Below are positions 1 through 7,001 of a stretch of DNA of 22,686 nt, in pieces (position 1 is the stretch's first letter; every line of letters starts with the position of its first letter). This DNA comes from an uncultured Pseudomonadota bacterium (lineage in GTDB: Bacteria; Pseudomonadota; Alphaproteobacteria; CACZRW01). The notes beneath the pieces are model-generated. The model saw only the letters and a list, made by a program, of their open reading frames with translations. It did not search any database and was not told the DNA's origin. Made by a program: the position numbers and the translations under genes. Location of the stretch: the NCBI GenBank assembly GCA_902783675.1, contig CACZRW010000047.1, positions 1-22,686 of the forward strand, given 5' to 3'.

Positions 1-786
1 GATAGGTGCATCAAACCACACATAGAAAACTTTGTCTTCAAACCCCTCGCGATTAACGGGAATTCCCCATTTTAAATCACGCGTAATGCACCGTTCTTGC
101 AGTCCTTCGTTAAGCCACTTTTGCGCAATGGAATAGACGAGCGGCGACCAAATGCCTTTTTTTGTTTCTACCCACTTTGCTACCGTCTCTGCCATTTTAG
201 GTAATAAAAGGAAAAGGTGCTTGGATTCCCTCACTTCCAGTTCGGTGCTGCCCGATAACGCCGAGCGAGGGTTCTTTAGGTCCACGGGGTCAAGGAGCTT
301 TGTGCAGTTTTCACACTGATCGCCGCGCGCTCTTTCATATCCGCAAAAAGGACAAGTTCCCTCAACATACCTATCGGGCAAAAAGCGCCCGTCCTTTGGC
401 GAGTATATTTGCTTAATGGACCGCTCTTCAATAAATCCGTTTTTGGTTAAGTCCTCAGCCATTTGGTGCGTAAGTTCAAAGTTTTGCGGGCGCGAAGTCC
501 TGCCGAAGTGGTCAAAAGAAAGTAAAAACCTTGCATAGATATCTTTTTGTATCTCGTGCTGCTCGTTACAGTAAGTCTCCACATCTTGCCCCGCTTCCAT
601 AGCGGATATTTCCGCAGGTGTTCCGTGCTCGTCAGTCGCACATATGAACAGCACTTCCTCTCCCGTCTGGCGCAAAAACCGCGCATAAACATCGGCGGGA
701 AGCAGCGACCCGACAAGATTGCCAAGGTGCTTTACGCCGTTAATATAGGGAAGGGCGCTGGTGATAAGATGTTTTTTCTTTGCCAT
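1..786 (-). CDS. metG: Methionyl-tRNA synthetase, N-terminal part (cut by window edge)
   Basis: This class I aminoacyl-tRNA synthetase charges tRNA-Met with methionine in the cytoplasm. The visible 262 codons start MAKKKHLITSALPYINGVKH. The HIGH-type ATP-binding motif appears as HLGN just after this. The zinc-knuckle insertion is complete: CPFCG, then ARGDQCENC about 14 residues on, which is the four-cysteine type of the MetG1 class. The sequence continues to a VWFDAPI segment at the left edge, so the KMSKS loop, anticodon-binding domain and any C-terminal tRNA-binding domain lie outside. The ATG has an AAGGA site about 8 bases upstream (near 795-799). It lies 54 bases downstream of the rlmD-like gene on the same strand, so the two are probably co-transcribed. 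Identification is firm; only the C-terminal extent is unknown. Confidence 0.96.
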   Translation of the reverse strand, partial: MAKKKHLITSALPYINGVKHLGNLVGSLLPADVYARFLRQTGEEVLFICATDEHGTPAEISAMEAGQDVETYCNEQHEIQKDIYARFLLSFDHFGRTSRPQNFELTHQMAEDLTKNGFIEERSIKQIYSPKDGRFLPDRYVEGTCPFCGYERARGDQCENCTKLLDPVDLKNPRSALSGSTELEVRESKHLFLLLPKMAETVAKWVETKKGIWSPLVYSIAQKWLNEGLQERCITRDLKWGIPVNREGFEDKVFYVWFDAPI

Positions 787-840
787 GTTAATTTTCCTTA
801 TTATTTGCTTATAGTTTTATTGATGCTTAACTTTTAAATC

Positions 841-2064
841 CTAATTTTTTATAAAACAAGCGACAATTTCCAAATGAGGCGAAAAAACAAACTGATCCAC
901 GGGAGTTACTTTCTCCATTTTATAGCCGCTGTTTATGAGCTCGCACGCATCACGAGCAAAAGAAGCGGGATTGCAGGATACATACACCACCTTTTTGGGC
1001 TTGCTTAAGGCAATTTGCTTTACCTGTTCCAAAGCCCCCGCTCTGGGCGGATCAAGCACGACTACATCGAACTTATCAAGCTCCTCATGGGACAAAGGAT
1101 GCCTGAACAAGTCTTGAACTTTAGCGGGGACGATACGATTTAACACATTTACGGACGGAGCAAAGCTGTCATATCCGACAATGCTCGCATCTGGGAAAGT
1201 GTCCTTTAAGGGGATTGTAAAGCTACCGATACCGCAGAATAAATCCGCAATCCGCAAAGGATTATCTGCGGAAACTTCCTTTACCACCAAGTCCGCCAAC
1301 ACCTTTTGCGCCTCTTTACTTGCCTGCAAAAACGCTGCCATGGGTAAGTTCAAGGACTTTGTGCCGATTTCAATCATCGGTTGAGTAATTTCCGCCAGCT
1401 TTTCCGGCTCATCACCTTCCGCCGCACGCCAAGCAACCCTTGCCACATTGTTGGTATAAGCAAACTCTCCCAGCCTTTCTAAAAAGCTAAACTCGGGATA
1501 TTTTTTGGCGGTTATAAGAACATCAAAACCACCCTCGGCGACCGTTACCGCCACATCGCCGGTAATTCCGAAGCATTGCTTTTTCAAAGCCGGAATAAAG
1601 GCCTCTAACTTCGGGGTTAGCAAAGGGCAACTGTCAATAGTTACAACATTCCCGCTTTTTGGCGCGTTAAAACCGAACCAGTGACTGCTGCCCGCCGTCA
1701 CGGAATTAAAAGTCGCGCGCCTTCTGGTATGAGCGGGTATGGCAATTACATCATTAATGTCGCCGCCAATCCCTCTTTGGAGCAGTGTCTTTGCCAGCAC
1801 CTCTTTCTTAAAGGCCAAATAGGCCTTTGTCTCCATGTGTTGAAACTTACAGCCGCCGCATCTGGTATAGTATTTGCATATAGGCTGAGTCCTAAACGGC
1901 GAGGGGGTGATGATTTTGGTAATCTTCCCCCGCCCCTTGCCGTCCGGCTCAAAGGCTATTTCTTCACCGGGCAGCGCAAAAGGAATAAAGATATCCTTGC
2001 CTTTAAAACTAACCGATACATCGCCTTGCGCCTTCAAATCGCCGACATTTGCTATATTAACCAC
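841..2064 (-). CDS. rlmD: RlmD/RumA-type RNA (uracil-5-)-methyltransferase
   Basis: This SAM-dependent enzyme methylates C5 of a uridine, most likely in 23S rRNA. Numbering is from the GTG at 2064. An N-terminal TRAM-like segment is followed by three iron-sulfur ligands, Cys63, Cys69 and Cys72 (C-x5-C-GG-C), with the fourth at Cys146. The SAM site is DLFCGIGSFTIPL. A conserved LDPPRAG precedes the catalytic cysteine in YVSCNP (Cys364), and the proton-abstracting Glu399 lies near the C-terminus (HLEIVACF). The frame stays open upstream, with an ATG at 2109 (422 residues) and one further up that would overlap the divergent gene. I prefer GTG at 2064 because AAGGA lies 7 bases before it, whereas 2109 has no such site and lies at or before the likely transcription start. 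Which uridine is methylated (RlmC, RlmD or TrmA-like) cannot be read from sequence. It precedes metG on the same strand. Confidence 0.9.
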   Translation of the reverse strand: MVNIANVGDLKAQGDVSVSFKGKDIFIPFALPGEEIAFEPDGKGRGKITKIITPSPFRTQPICKYYTRCGGCKFQHMETKAYLAFKKEVLAKTLLQRGIGGDINDVIAIPAHTRRRATFNSVTAGSSHWFGFNAPKSGNVVTIDSCPLLTPKLEAFIPALKKQCFGITGDVAVTVAEGGFDVLITAKKYPEFSFLERLGEFAYTNNVARVAWRAAEGDEPEKLAEITQPMIEIGTKSLNLPMAAFLQASKEAQKVLADLVVKEVSADNPLRIADLFCGIGSFTIPLKDTFPDASIVGYDSFAPSVNVLNRIVPAKVQDLFRHPLSHEELDKFDVVVLDPPRAGALEQVKQIALSKPKKVVYVSCNPASFARDACELINSGYKMEKVTPVDQFVFSPHLEIVACFIKN

Positions 2065-2071
2065 TTCCGTA

Positions 2072-2076
2072 TCCTT
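2072..2076 (-). promoter_or_regulatory. Ribosome binding site that decides the rlmD start
   Basis: On the minus strand AAGGA (plus-strand TCCTT) lies 7 bases before GTG 2064. No comparable motif precedes the alternative ATG at 2109, so this site supports the shorter protein. Confidence 0.5.
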
Positions 2077-2092
2077 ACAATTTAAGTATAAC

Positions 2093-2121
2093 TTCACATT
2101 ATTAATCATATAGTATAAAAT
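2093..2121 (+). promoter_or_regulatory. Putative sigma-70-type promoter for the rquA-like operon
   Basis: TTCACA (2093-2098) and TAAAAT (2116-2121) are separated by 17 bases, each one mismatch from the TTGACA/TATAAT consensus, and sit 37 bases before ATG 2158. A facing minus-strand candidate overlaps it: TTTAAA (2140-2135) and TATACT (2117-2112), also 17 bases apart, for the rlmD-metG direction. The assignment rests on sequence match only. Confidence 0.5.
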
Positions 2122-2157
2122 ACACGCAAACTTATTTAAAACAAAAAAAGGAAGCCC

Positions 2158-2856
2158 ATGACCAACAGATTCCAAGTAAGCCAGACCGAGCCTCACCGCG
2201 TCCCTTCTTATATATCAAGCCTTTACAAGGGCTTTTATATGAATAAGGGGTGGGCGGATTTTTTAGATGCTGATTGGTTCGCCACCCTTTCCACTTTTGG
2301 CTTTTATTCCAAGCTGAAGCGCTCGCTGCTTGAGCATATCAAGCCTAAAAGCTGGACTTTAATGGTCGGCAATTCCTATGGCTGGCTGGTCAAGGACATA
2401 GCCGCTAAGGTGGGCGATAAAGGCTTGTTTGAAGTTATTGACGCTGTCCCTATACAAGCCGAAAGTGCCGGAGAAAAGCTCTCCCCATGGCCGCATTTTA
2501 AAAGTATCGTTAAGGATATAGAGCACTATCACCCCTCTAAAAAATACGACACCATAGTGTGCTACTTTTTGTTGCACGAGATGCCCGACAAAAAGAAAAA
2601 GCGTGTAATGAAGAACATAGCTTCTCTGCTTGCCCTTAACGGCAGAGCTGTTTTTATTGACTACGGCACGGCATCAAAATATCACCCGCTAAAGTATTTA
2701 TTACGGGCGTATAACAACATTTTTGAGCCGTTCGCGGATTCTTTGTTTAAGACCGGTATCAAGGATTTTATGGACGACGATAATCTCCACTTCGTTACCA
2801 AAACCTTTTTCGGAGGTTTATACCAAAAAACCATCATGACCATAAAAAAAGGGTAA
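2158..2856 (+). CDS. rquA: RquA-like class I methyltransferase-fold protein (putative rhodoquinone synthesis)
   Basis: This 232-residue protein has a class I SAM-methyltransferase layout but a degenerate SAM motif I: residues 68-77 read TLMVGNSYGW, with no acidic residue before the glycines and no GxGxG. Further landmarks are IDAVPIQ (94-100), CYFLLHEMPD (135-144), FIDYGTASKYHPLK (166-179) and EPFADSL (190-196). This set, especially PIQ, FLLHE-P, DY...HPL and EPFA, matches what I recall of RquA, which converts ubiquinone to rhodoquinone for anaerobic fumarate respiration in Rhodospirillum rubrum. It is a UbiE/COQ5 relative with an altered motif I. AAGGAAG lies at 2148-2154, just before the ATG. 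It begins the ribF-lspA run, 8 bases ahead of ribF. The alternative is an uncharacterised UbiE-like methyltransferase. The family resemblance is from memory and was not aligned. Confidence 0.6.
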   Translation: MTNRFQVSQTEPHRVPSYISSLYKGFYMNKGWADFLDADWFATLSTFGFYSKLKRSLLEHIKPKSWTLMVGNSYGWLVKDIAAKVGDKGLFEVIDAVPIQAESAGEKLSPWPHFKSIVKDIEHYHPSKKYDTIVCYFLLHEMPDKKKKRVMKNIASLLALNGRAVFIDYGTASKYHPLKYLLRAYNNIFEPFADSLFKTGIKDFMDDDNLHFVTKTFFGGLYQKTIMTIKKG

Positions 2857-2864
2857 ACTCGGCG

Positions 2865-3881
2865 ATGCGCGTGTTTCACAAATACCACGATGTTCCCATA
2901 TCCAGCAAAGGCGGGGTCATAGCCATAGGCAACTTTGACGGTGTGCACAAAGGCCACCAGGCAATCTTAAAAGCCGCAAAACAAATAGCCAAGGCGGATA
3001 AAATCCCTTTTAATGTCCTTACTTTTGAGCCTCACCCATCTCAAGCATTTGATAGGGAAAGAGAGCCTTTCCGCCTTACGCCGGTGCGCTCCAAGGTAAG
3101 AGTCTTAAGCAAGCTTGGAATTGACAATCTCATCATCATGCATTTTGTCGCTGATTTTTATAACATGAGCGCAGAGGACTTTATTGAAAAGGTTATAGTG
3201 GGCGGCCTTGGTGCGGCTCACCTTGTCGTCGGCGAGGGTTACCACTTCGGCAAAGATTGCTTGGGCGATACTTCTCTTTTGCAGGAACTGGGTAAAAAAT
3301 ACGGCTTTAAAGTAACCGTCGTGCCGAATCTTTTAAACAAAGACAAGGAGCGCATATCCTCATCGGCCGCTCGCTTCTTTTTAAAGCGTGGCGATGTTGC
3401 GAAGGTAAAAGAAATCCTCGGTCGTTACTGGGAAATTGAAGCAAGGGTGATAAAAGGTAACCAAATCGGCAGAACTCTTGGCTTCCCCACCGCCAATCTT
3501 GACACCTTAGACTATGCCACCCCCAGAACAGGCGTTTATGCCGCCCACATCGGCATTCCCGATAAGAAAGGCAAAGTTACTTGGTTCGACGGCGTTATGA
3601 ACTATGGATCCAGACCGACCGTGGACGGCAAAAATACTTTCCTTGAGGCTCATATATTTGACTTTGACGGCGACATATACGGCAAAAGAATTATCGTAAG
3701 ACCCATAAAATTCCTGCGCCCCGAAATGAAAATGAACGGGCTTGAGGACTTAAAGAAACATATCAAAGAGGATATTGTTTGGGCTAAGATAGTCCTCTCC
3801 GACACGGTCGCGGGTAATGCGCCGTTTATGATATTCGGCTTTGACGGCGCGGCTGATAAGGAAAGGGATAACAAAGGATAA
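2865..3881 (+). CDS. ribF: Bifunctional riboflavin kinase / FAD synthetase
   Basis: RibF phosphorylates riboflavin to FMN and then adenylylates FMN to FAD. The 338-residue product has the N-terminal nucleotidyltransferase domain with GNFDGVHKGHQAIL (about residues 22-35), VGEGYHFGKD near 122-131, and the SSSAARFFLKRGDVA region that ends this domain. The C-terminal riboflavin kinase domain follows with KGNQIGRTLGFPTANL, the GxPTAN-type ATP/Mg site, then TGVYAA, NYGSRPTVDG and FLEAHIFDFDGDIYG. The length is slightly above the family norm (about 310) because of a C-terminal tail of roughly 30 residues after the KKHIKED segment; I recognise no domain in that tail. The ATG comes 8 bases after the upstream stop, with only a weak AAAGGG site. 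lspA begins three bases after the stop. In many proteobacteria ileS lies between ribF and lspA; here it does not. Confidence 0.96.
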   Translation: MRVFHKYHDVPISSKGGVIAIGNFDGVHKGHQAILKAAKQIAKADKIPFNVLTFEPHPSQAFDREREPFRLTPVRSKVRVLSKLGIDNLIIMHFVADFYNMSAEDFIEKVIVGGLGAAHLVVGEGYHFGKDCLGDTSLLQELGKKYGFKVTVVPNLLNKDKERISSSAARFFLKRGDVAKVKEILGRYWEIEARVIKGNQIGRTLGFPTANLDTLDYATPRTGVYAAHIGIPDKKGKVTWFDGVMNYGSRPTVDGKNTFLEAHIFDFDGDIYGKRIIVRPIKFLRPEMKMNGLEDLKKHIKEDIVWAKIVLSDTVAGNAPFMIFGFDGAADKERDNKG

Positions 3882-3884
3882 AAA

Positions 3885-4382
3885 ATGCATAAACTTACCT
3901 CTACCCAAAAAGGTCTTTATATTGCTCTGCCGGTTGCTCTTGCCGACCTGATAAGCAAGTGGCTGGTTTATACACACCTTGTCCATGGTGGAAAAATTGT
4001 TGAAATAACAAGCTTTTTTAACTTGGTCGAACGCTGGAACAAGGGAGTGAGCTTTTCGCTTTTTTCCGATTCGGGAAGATTAACCTTTTATATACTTTCC
4101 CTTGCCTCCGTCGCCATAATTTCGGCACTTATTTTTTGGCTGAGAAGGGAAAAAAGGCTTTTGCCCGTCATTGCGCTCGGTTTAGTTATAGGCGGCGCTT
4201 TCGGTAATCTTTGCGATCGCCTTTATAACGGGGCGGTTTTTGATTTTTTGGATTTTCACATAGCCTCCTATCACTGGCCGGCATTCAACTTTGCTGATTT
4301 TTCTATTGTCATAGGCGCTTTTGTGCTTATAATAACCTGCGTTAGTTTTAACCCCAACAAGGAGAAGGGAAATAAAAAATGA
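3885..4382 (+). CDS. lspA: Lipoprotein signal peptidase (signal peptidase II)
   Basis: LspA is an inner-membrane aspartyl protease that removes signal peptides from diacylglyceryl-modified prolipoproteins. The 165-residue protein has four predicted membrane helices, roughly 9-28, 66-86, 92-110 and 137-155. The conserved blocks are all present: DLISKW near the N-terminus, FNLVERWNKGVSFSLF (45-60), GGAFGNLCDRLYNG with catalytic Asp111, and WPAFNFADFSI with the second catalytic Asp138. AAGGA lies 11 bases before the ATG. Its stop overlaps the ATG of the next gene (ATGA, 4379-4382), so translation is probably coupled. Both following genes encode its own substrates, lipoproteins, which fits the context. 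Confidence 0.96.
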   Translation: MHKLTSTQKGLYIALPVALADLISKWLVYTHLVHGGKIVEITSFFNLVERWNKGVSFSLFSDSGRLTFYILSLASVAIISALIFWLRREKRLLPVIALGLVIGGAFGNLCDRLYNGAVFDFLDFHIASYHWPAFNFADFSIVIGAFVLIITCVSFNPNKEKGNKK

Positions 4383-4786
4383 TTAAAGGTATTTTTAAAG
4401 GATTAGGCGTTTTTGCTGTTGCCGGACTTCTGTCTTTAGCCGCATGCACCACCGAACAAGATGCTCAAACCACCGCTTCCGTAAAGGCTTCACAGGCCCC
4501 TGTAAGTCAGCAATATGCGGGAAAGACTGTGGGAAGTCCTGCGGGAAAGACTGCCGTCAAAGCGGGGGTGGCTTCCGCTGATGCCAAGGCCTCAGCCTCT
4601 GATTTTGAGCCGTCGAAACCCGCTGCTACAGCTTCAAAGAAAAGCAGCAGATGGAGCTTTTCGGAGAAGGTAAGCGAAACCACGGTTGCTGATGAAGATG
4701 CAGAATCTGAAAGCTACATTCCGTATATTTTGATTGCTTTGCTTGTCGTTATCGTAGCTGTTTTCTACATAAGGAAAAGCAAGTAA
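4379..4786 (+). CDS. Small lipoprotein with C-terminal transmembrane helix, unknown function
   Basis: I do not recognise this 135-residue protein. It has a signal peptide with a good lipobox, LAAC, giving lipidated Cys23. A low-complexity Ala/Ser/Thr/Lys-rich segment (24-100) follows and includes a short repeat AGKT (47-50 and 55-58), encoded by a 13-bp direct repeat. After an acidic stretch (104-111, ADEDAESE) comes a hydrophobic helix at about 113-130 and a basic tail IRKSK. A mature protein with both an N-terminal lipid anchor and a C-terminal membrane helix would be tethered twice, with the linker in the periplasm and the basic tail probably cytoplasmic. Its start overlaps the lspA stop, and its stop abuts the next ATG without a gap. 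The reading frame is well supported by the signal sequence and coupling; the function is unknown. Confidence 0.8.
   Translation: MIKGIFKGLGVFAVAGLLSLAACTTEQDAQTTASVKASQAPVSQQYAGKTVGSPAGKTAVKAGVASADAKASASDFEPSKPAATASKKSSRWSFSEKVSETTVADEDAESESYIPYILIALLVVIVAVFYIRKSK
4517..4553 (+). repeat. 13-bp direct repeat inside the small lipoprotein gene
   Basis: GCGGGAAAGACTG occurs at 4517-4529 and again at 4541-4553, a period of 24 bases (8 codons). It encodes the doubled AGKT of the linker, so it looks like a small in-frame duplication. Confidence 0.8.
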
Positions 4787-5356
4787 ATGAACTTATATTC
4801 TTATAAGTTTATAACTATATCTATGCTGGCAGGGCTTGCGGTATGCACGGGTTGCTCAAATCCGAAAAAGACTTTGGGGCTGAACAGAACCGCTCCTGAC
4901 GAGTTTACGGTTGTGGCCCGCGCTCCGCTTACCTTGCCACCTGATTACAATTTAACTCCGCCAAGCGAAGCGATGGTCGCCGCCCAGCGCAAGACCACCA
5001 CGGAAAAGGCGAAGGATACCCTTTTTGCCACCTCTTTAACCAGCGATAAAGCTCCCGTCGATGTTAAGGACAAGGGCGCAAACATTATATTGAGCAAGGC
5101 AGGCGCCTCGGCTACCGATGCCGGTATCAGGGACACCATAACCAAAGAGGGGGCTCTTTTAATTGAGCAGGACAAAGATTTTACGGATAAACTGGTCTTT
5201 TGGCGTGAAGCCGGGGACGATCCGACCGCTGTCGCCGTTGACGCCGAGAAAGAAACCAAGCGCCTGCAATCCAACCAAGCTTTGGGCAAGCCTGTAACCG
5301 AAGGCGAAACCCCCACTATTGCCAGAAAGAAAAAGGCCTTGTTAGAGTTTGACTAA
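4787..5356 (+). CDS. DUF3035 (BamF-type) outer-membrane lipoprotein
   Basis: This 189-residue predicted lipoprotein has the DUF3035 signature APDEFTVVARAPLTLPPDY (36-54) followed by LTPP. DUF3035 is an alphaproteobacterial family that has been described as BamF, an accessory lipoprotein of the beta-barrel assembly machinery that inserts outer-membrane proteins. The likely lipidated residue is Cys23 in VCTGCS, with a second cysteine at position 20 where a leucine is usual; Cys20 is less likely because valine precedes it. The rest is charged, Ala/Lys/Asp-rich and probably extended, ending in KKKALLEFD. The ATG directly follows the previous stop (TAAATG). Location next to lspA is typical for alphaproteobacteria, although the M16 peptidase genes I would often expect afterwards are replaced here by pgi. 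A role in outer-membrane assembly is by family only. Confidence 0.85.
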   Translation: MNLYSYKFITISMLAGLAVCTGCSNPKKTLGLNRTAPDEFTVVARAPLTLPPDYNLTPPSEAMVAAQRKTTTEKAKDTLFATSLTSDKAPVDVKDKGANIILSKAGASATDAGIRDTITKEGALLIEQDKDFTDKLVFWREAGDDPTAVAVDAEKETKRLQSNQALGKPVTEGETPTIARKKKALLEFD

Positions 5357-5390
5357 GCCTTTTGAACAAAACGGGAGGAAGGTTTAATTT

Positions 5391-7001
5391 ATGCTTACAT
5401 CACTGCCTGCATTTTCTTCCTTAAAAAAGGAATATCAGTCTCTCAAGAAAACCAACATGAGAGAGTTATTTGCCCGCGATAAGCAAAGAGCGGAAAAGTT
5501 TTCCATAGAATACAAAGACTTATTCTTTGACTATTCCAAGAATATCATTACCGGCACTACTTTAAAAACCCTTATCAAGCTTGCGAACGAAAGCGGCTTA
5601 AACCCCGCAATCAAGGCGATGTTCTCGGGTGAGAAAATCAACACGACCGAGAAGCGTGCCGTTCTTCACACCGCATTAAGAAACCGCTCCGGCAGACCCG
5701 TTTATGTTGACGGCAAAGATGTAATGCCCGAAGTCAAAGAAGTCCTTAAAAAGATGAAGGCTTTTTCCGACGCCGTTCGCAAAGACAAAACCATAACCGA
5801 TATTGTAAACATCGGTATAGGCGGCTCGGATCTCGGACCAAAAATGGTGACCGAAGCCTTGCACCATTACGCCGCACCTAACCTTCGCACTCACTTTGTA
5901 TCAAATGTTGACGGCACGGACATAACCGAAGTGCTTAAAGGTATTAAGCCGGAAAGCACTTTGTTCATCATATCTTCAAAGACCTTTACCACTCAAGAGA
6001 CCCTGACCAACGCTACCACCGCGCGGAATTGGCTGGTAAAGGCTTTGGGCGAGAAGGCGGTTGCCAAGCACTTCGTCGCTATTTCCACCAATGCCGAGAA
6101 AGTAAAAGAGTTCGGCATAAATCCCGATAATATGTTTGTATTTTGGGATTGGGTCGGCGGCAGGTATTCGCTTTGGTCGGCAATCGGTCTATCCATAGCC
6201 ATAGCCATAGGCTTTGATAAGTTCTCCGAGCTTTTAGACGGCGCTTTTGCTATGGACGAGCATTTTAAATCCGCACCATTTGCCGAGAATATCCCTGTCA
6301 TCATGGGGCTTTTAAGTGTTTGGTATTATGATTTTTGGGGCGCCAGAGTGAATGCGGTTTTGCCTTACGATGAGTATCTGCGCAAACTTCCAGCCTATTT
6401 ACAGCAGCTGCAAATGGAATCTAACGGCAAGTCGGTTGATAAGCAAGGCAATCGTATCAGATACGCTACCGGCGCCGTCCTTTTTGGAGAATCCGGCACA
6501 AACGGCCAGCATTCCTTTTATCAGCTTATCCACCAAGGCACGCAGATGATTCCTTGTGACTTTATCGCTCCGGCTATTTCTTTAAACGAAACAGGCGACC
6601 ACCATAGCATTTTGCTGGCTAATTTTCTTGCCCAGCCCGAGGCCTTGATGATGGGGAAAAGCAAAGCGGAAGTCCTTGCCGAGGGCACACCCAAAGACCT
6701 CGTAAATCAAAAAGTTTTCACGGGCAATCGCCCCTCTAACACGATTTTGGTGGATAAGATGACCCCCTTCAACCTCGGTATGATTTTGGCGATGTATGAG
6801 CATAAAATCTTTGTGGAAGGAGTCCTTTGGAACATTGACAGCTTTGACCAATGGGGCGTGGAGCTCGGCAAACAGCTGGCAAAGAAAATCCTTCCCGAGC
6901 TGCAAGGAGATGTAAAAGGCAGGGTAAAAGGTAAACACGACTCCTCAACTTCCAATCTTATCGCCCGCATAAACAAAATCCGCAAAAAAGGATTAAAGTA
7001 A
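5391..7001 (+). CDS. pgi: Glucose-6-phosphate isomerase
   Basis: PGI interconverts glucose-6-phosphate and fructose-6-phosphate in the cytoplasm. At 536 residues it is of ordinary length for the proteobacterial family. The SIS phosphosugar-binding loop IGIGGSDLGP lies at 141-150. Signature 1 is DWVGGRYSLWSAIGL (253-267) and signature 2 runs from LWNIDSFDQWGVELGK (479-494). Catalytic candidates by family position are Glu343 (QMESNGK), His374 (NGQHSF) and Lys494. A strong purine-rich site GGGAGGAAGG (5373-5382) precedes the ATG by 8 bases. It stands 34 bases after the DUF3035 gene and abuts mutL, whose GTG follows the stop directly, so pgi and mutL are almost certainly co-transcribed. Confidence 0.97.
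   Translation: MLTSLPAFSSLKKEYQSLKKTNMRELFARDKQRAEKFSIEYKDLFFDYSKNIITGTTLKTLIKLANESGLNPAIKAMFSGEKINTTEKRAVLHTALRNRSGRPVYVDGKDVMPEVKEVLKKMKAFSDAVRKDKTITDIVNIGIGGSDLGPKMVTEALHHYAAPNLRTHFVSNVDGTDITEVLKGIKPESTLFIISSKTFTTQETLTNATTARNWLVKALGEKAVAKHFVAISTNAEKVKEFGINPDNMFVFWDWVGGRYSLWSAIGLSIAIAIGFDKFSELLDGAFAMDEHFKSAPFAENIPVIMGLLSVWYYDFWGARVNAVLPYDEYLRKLPAYLQQLQMESNGKSVDKQGNRIRYATGAVLFGESGTNGQHSFYQLIHQGTQMIPCDFIAPAISLNETGDHHSILLANFLAQPEALMMGKSKAEVLAEGTPKDLVNQKVFTGNRPSNTILVDKMTPFNLGMILAMYEHKIFVEGVLWNIDSFDQWGVELGKQLAKKILPELQGDVKGRVKGKHDSSTSNLIARINKIRKKGLK
6988..6992 (+). promoter_or_regulatory. Ribosome binding site for the GTG start of mutL
   Basis: AAGGA inside the last codons of pgi lies 9 bases before GTG 7002. 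It supports the GTG start, which directly follows the pgi stop codon. Confidence 0.6.
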
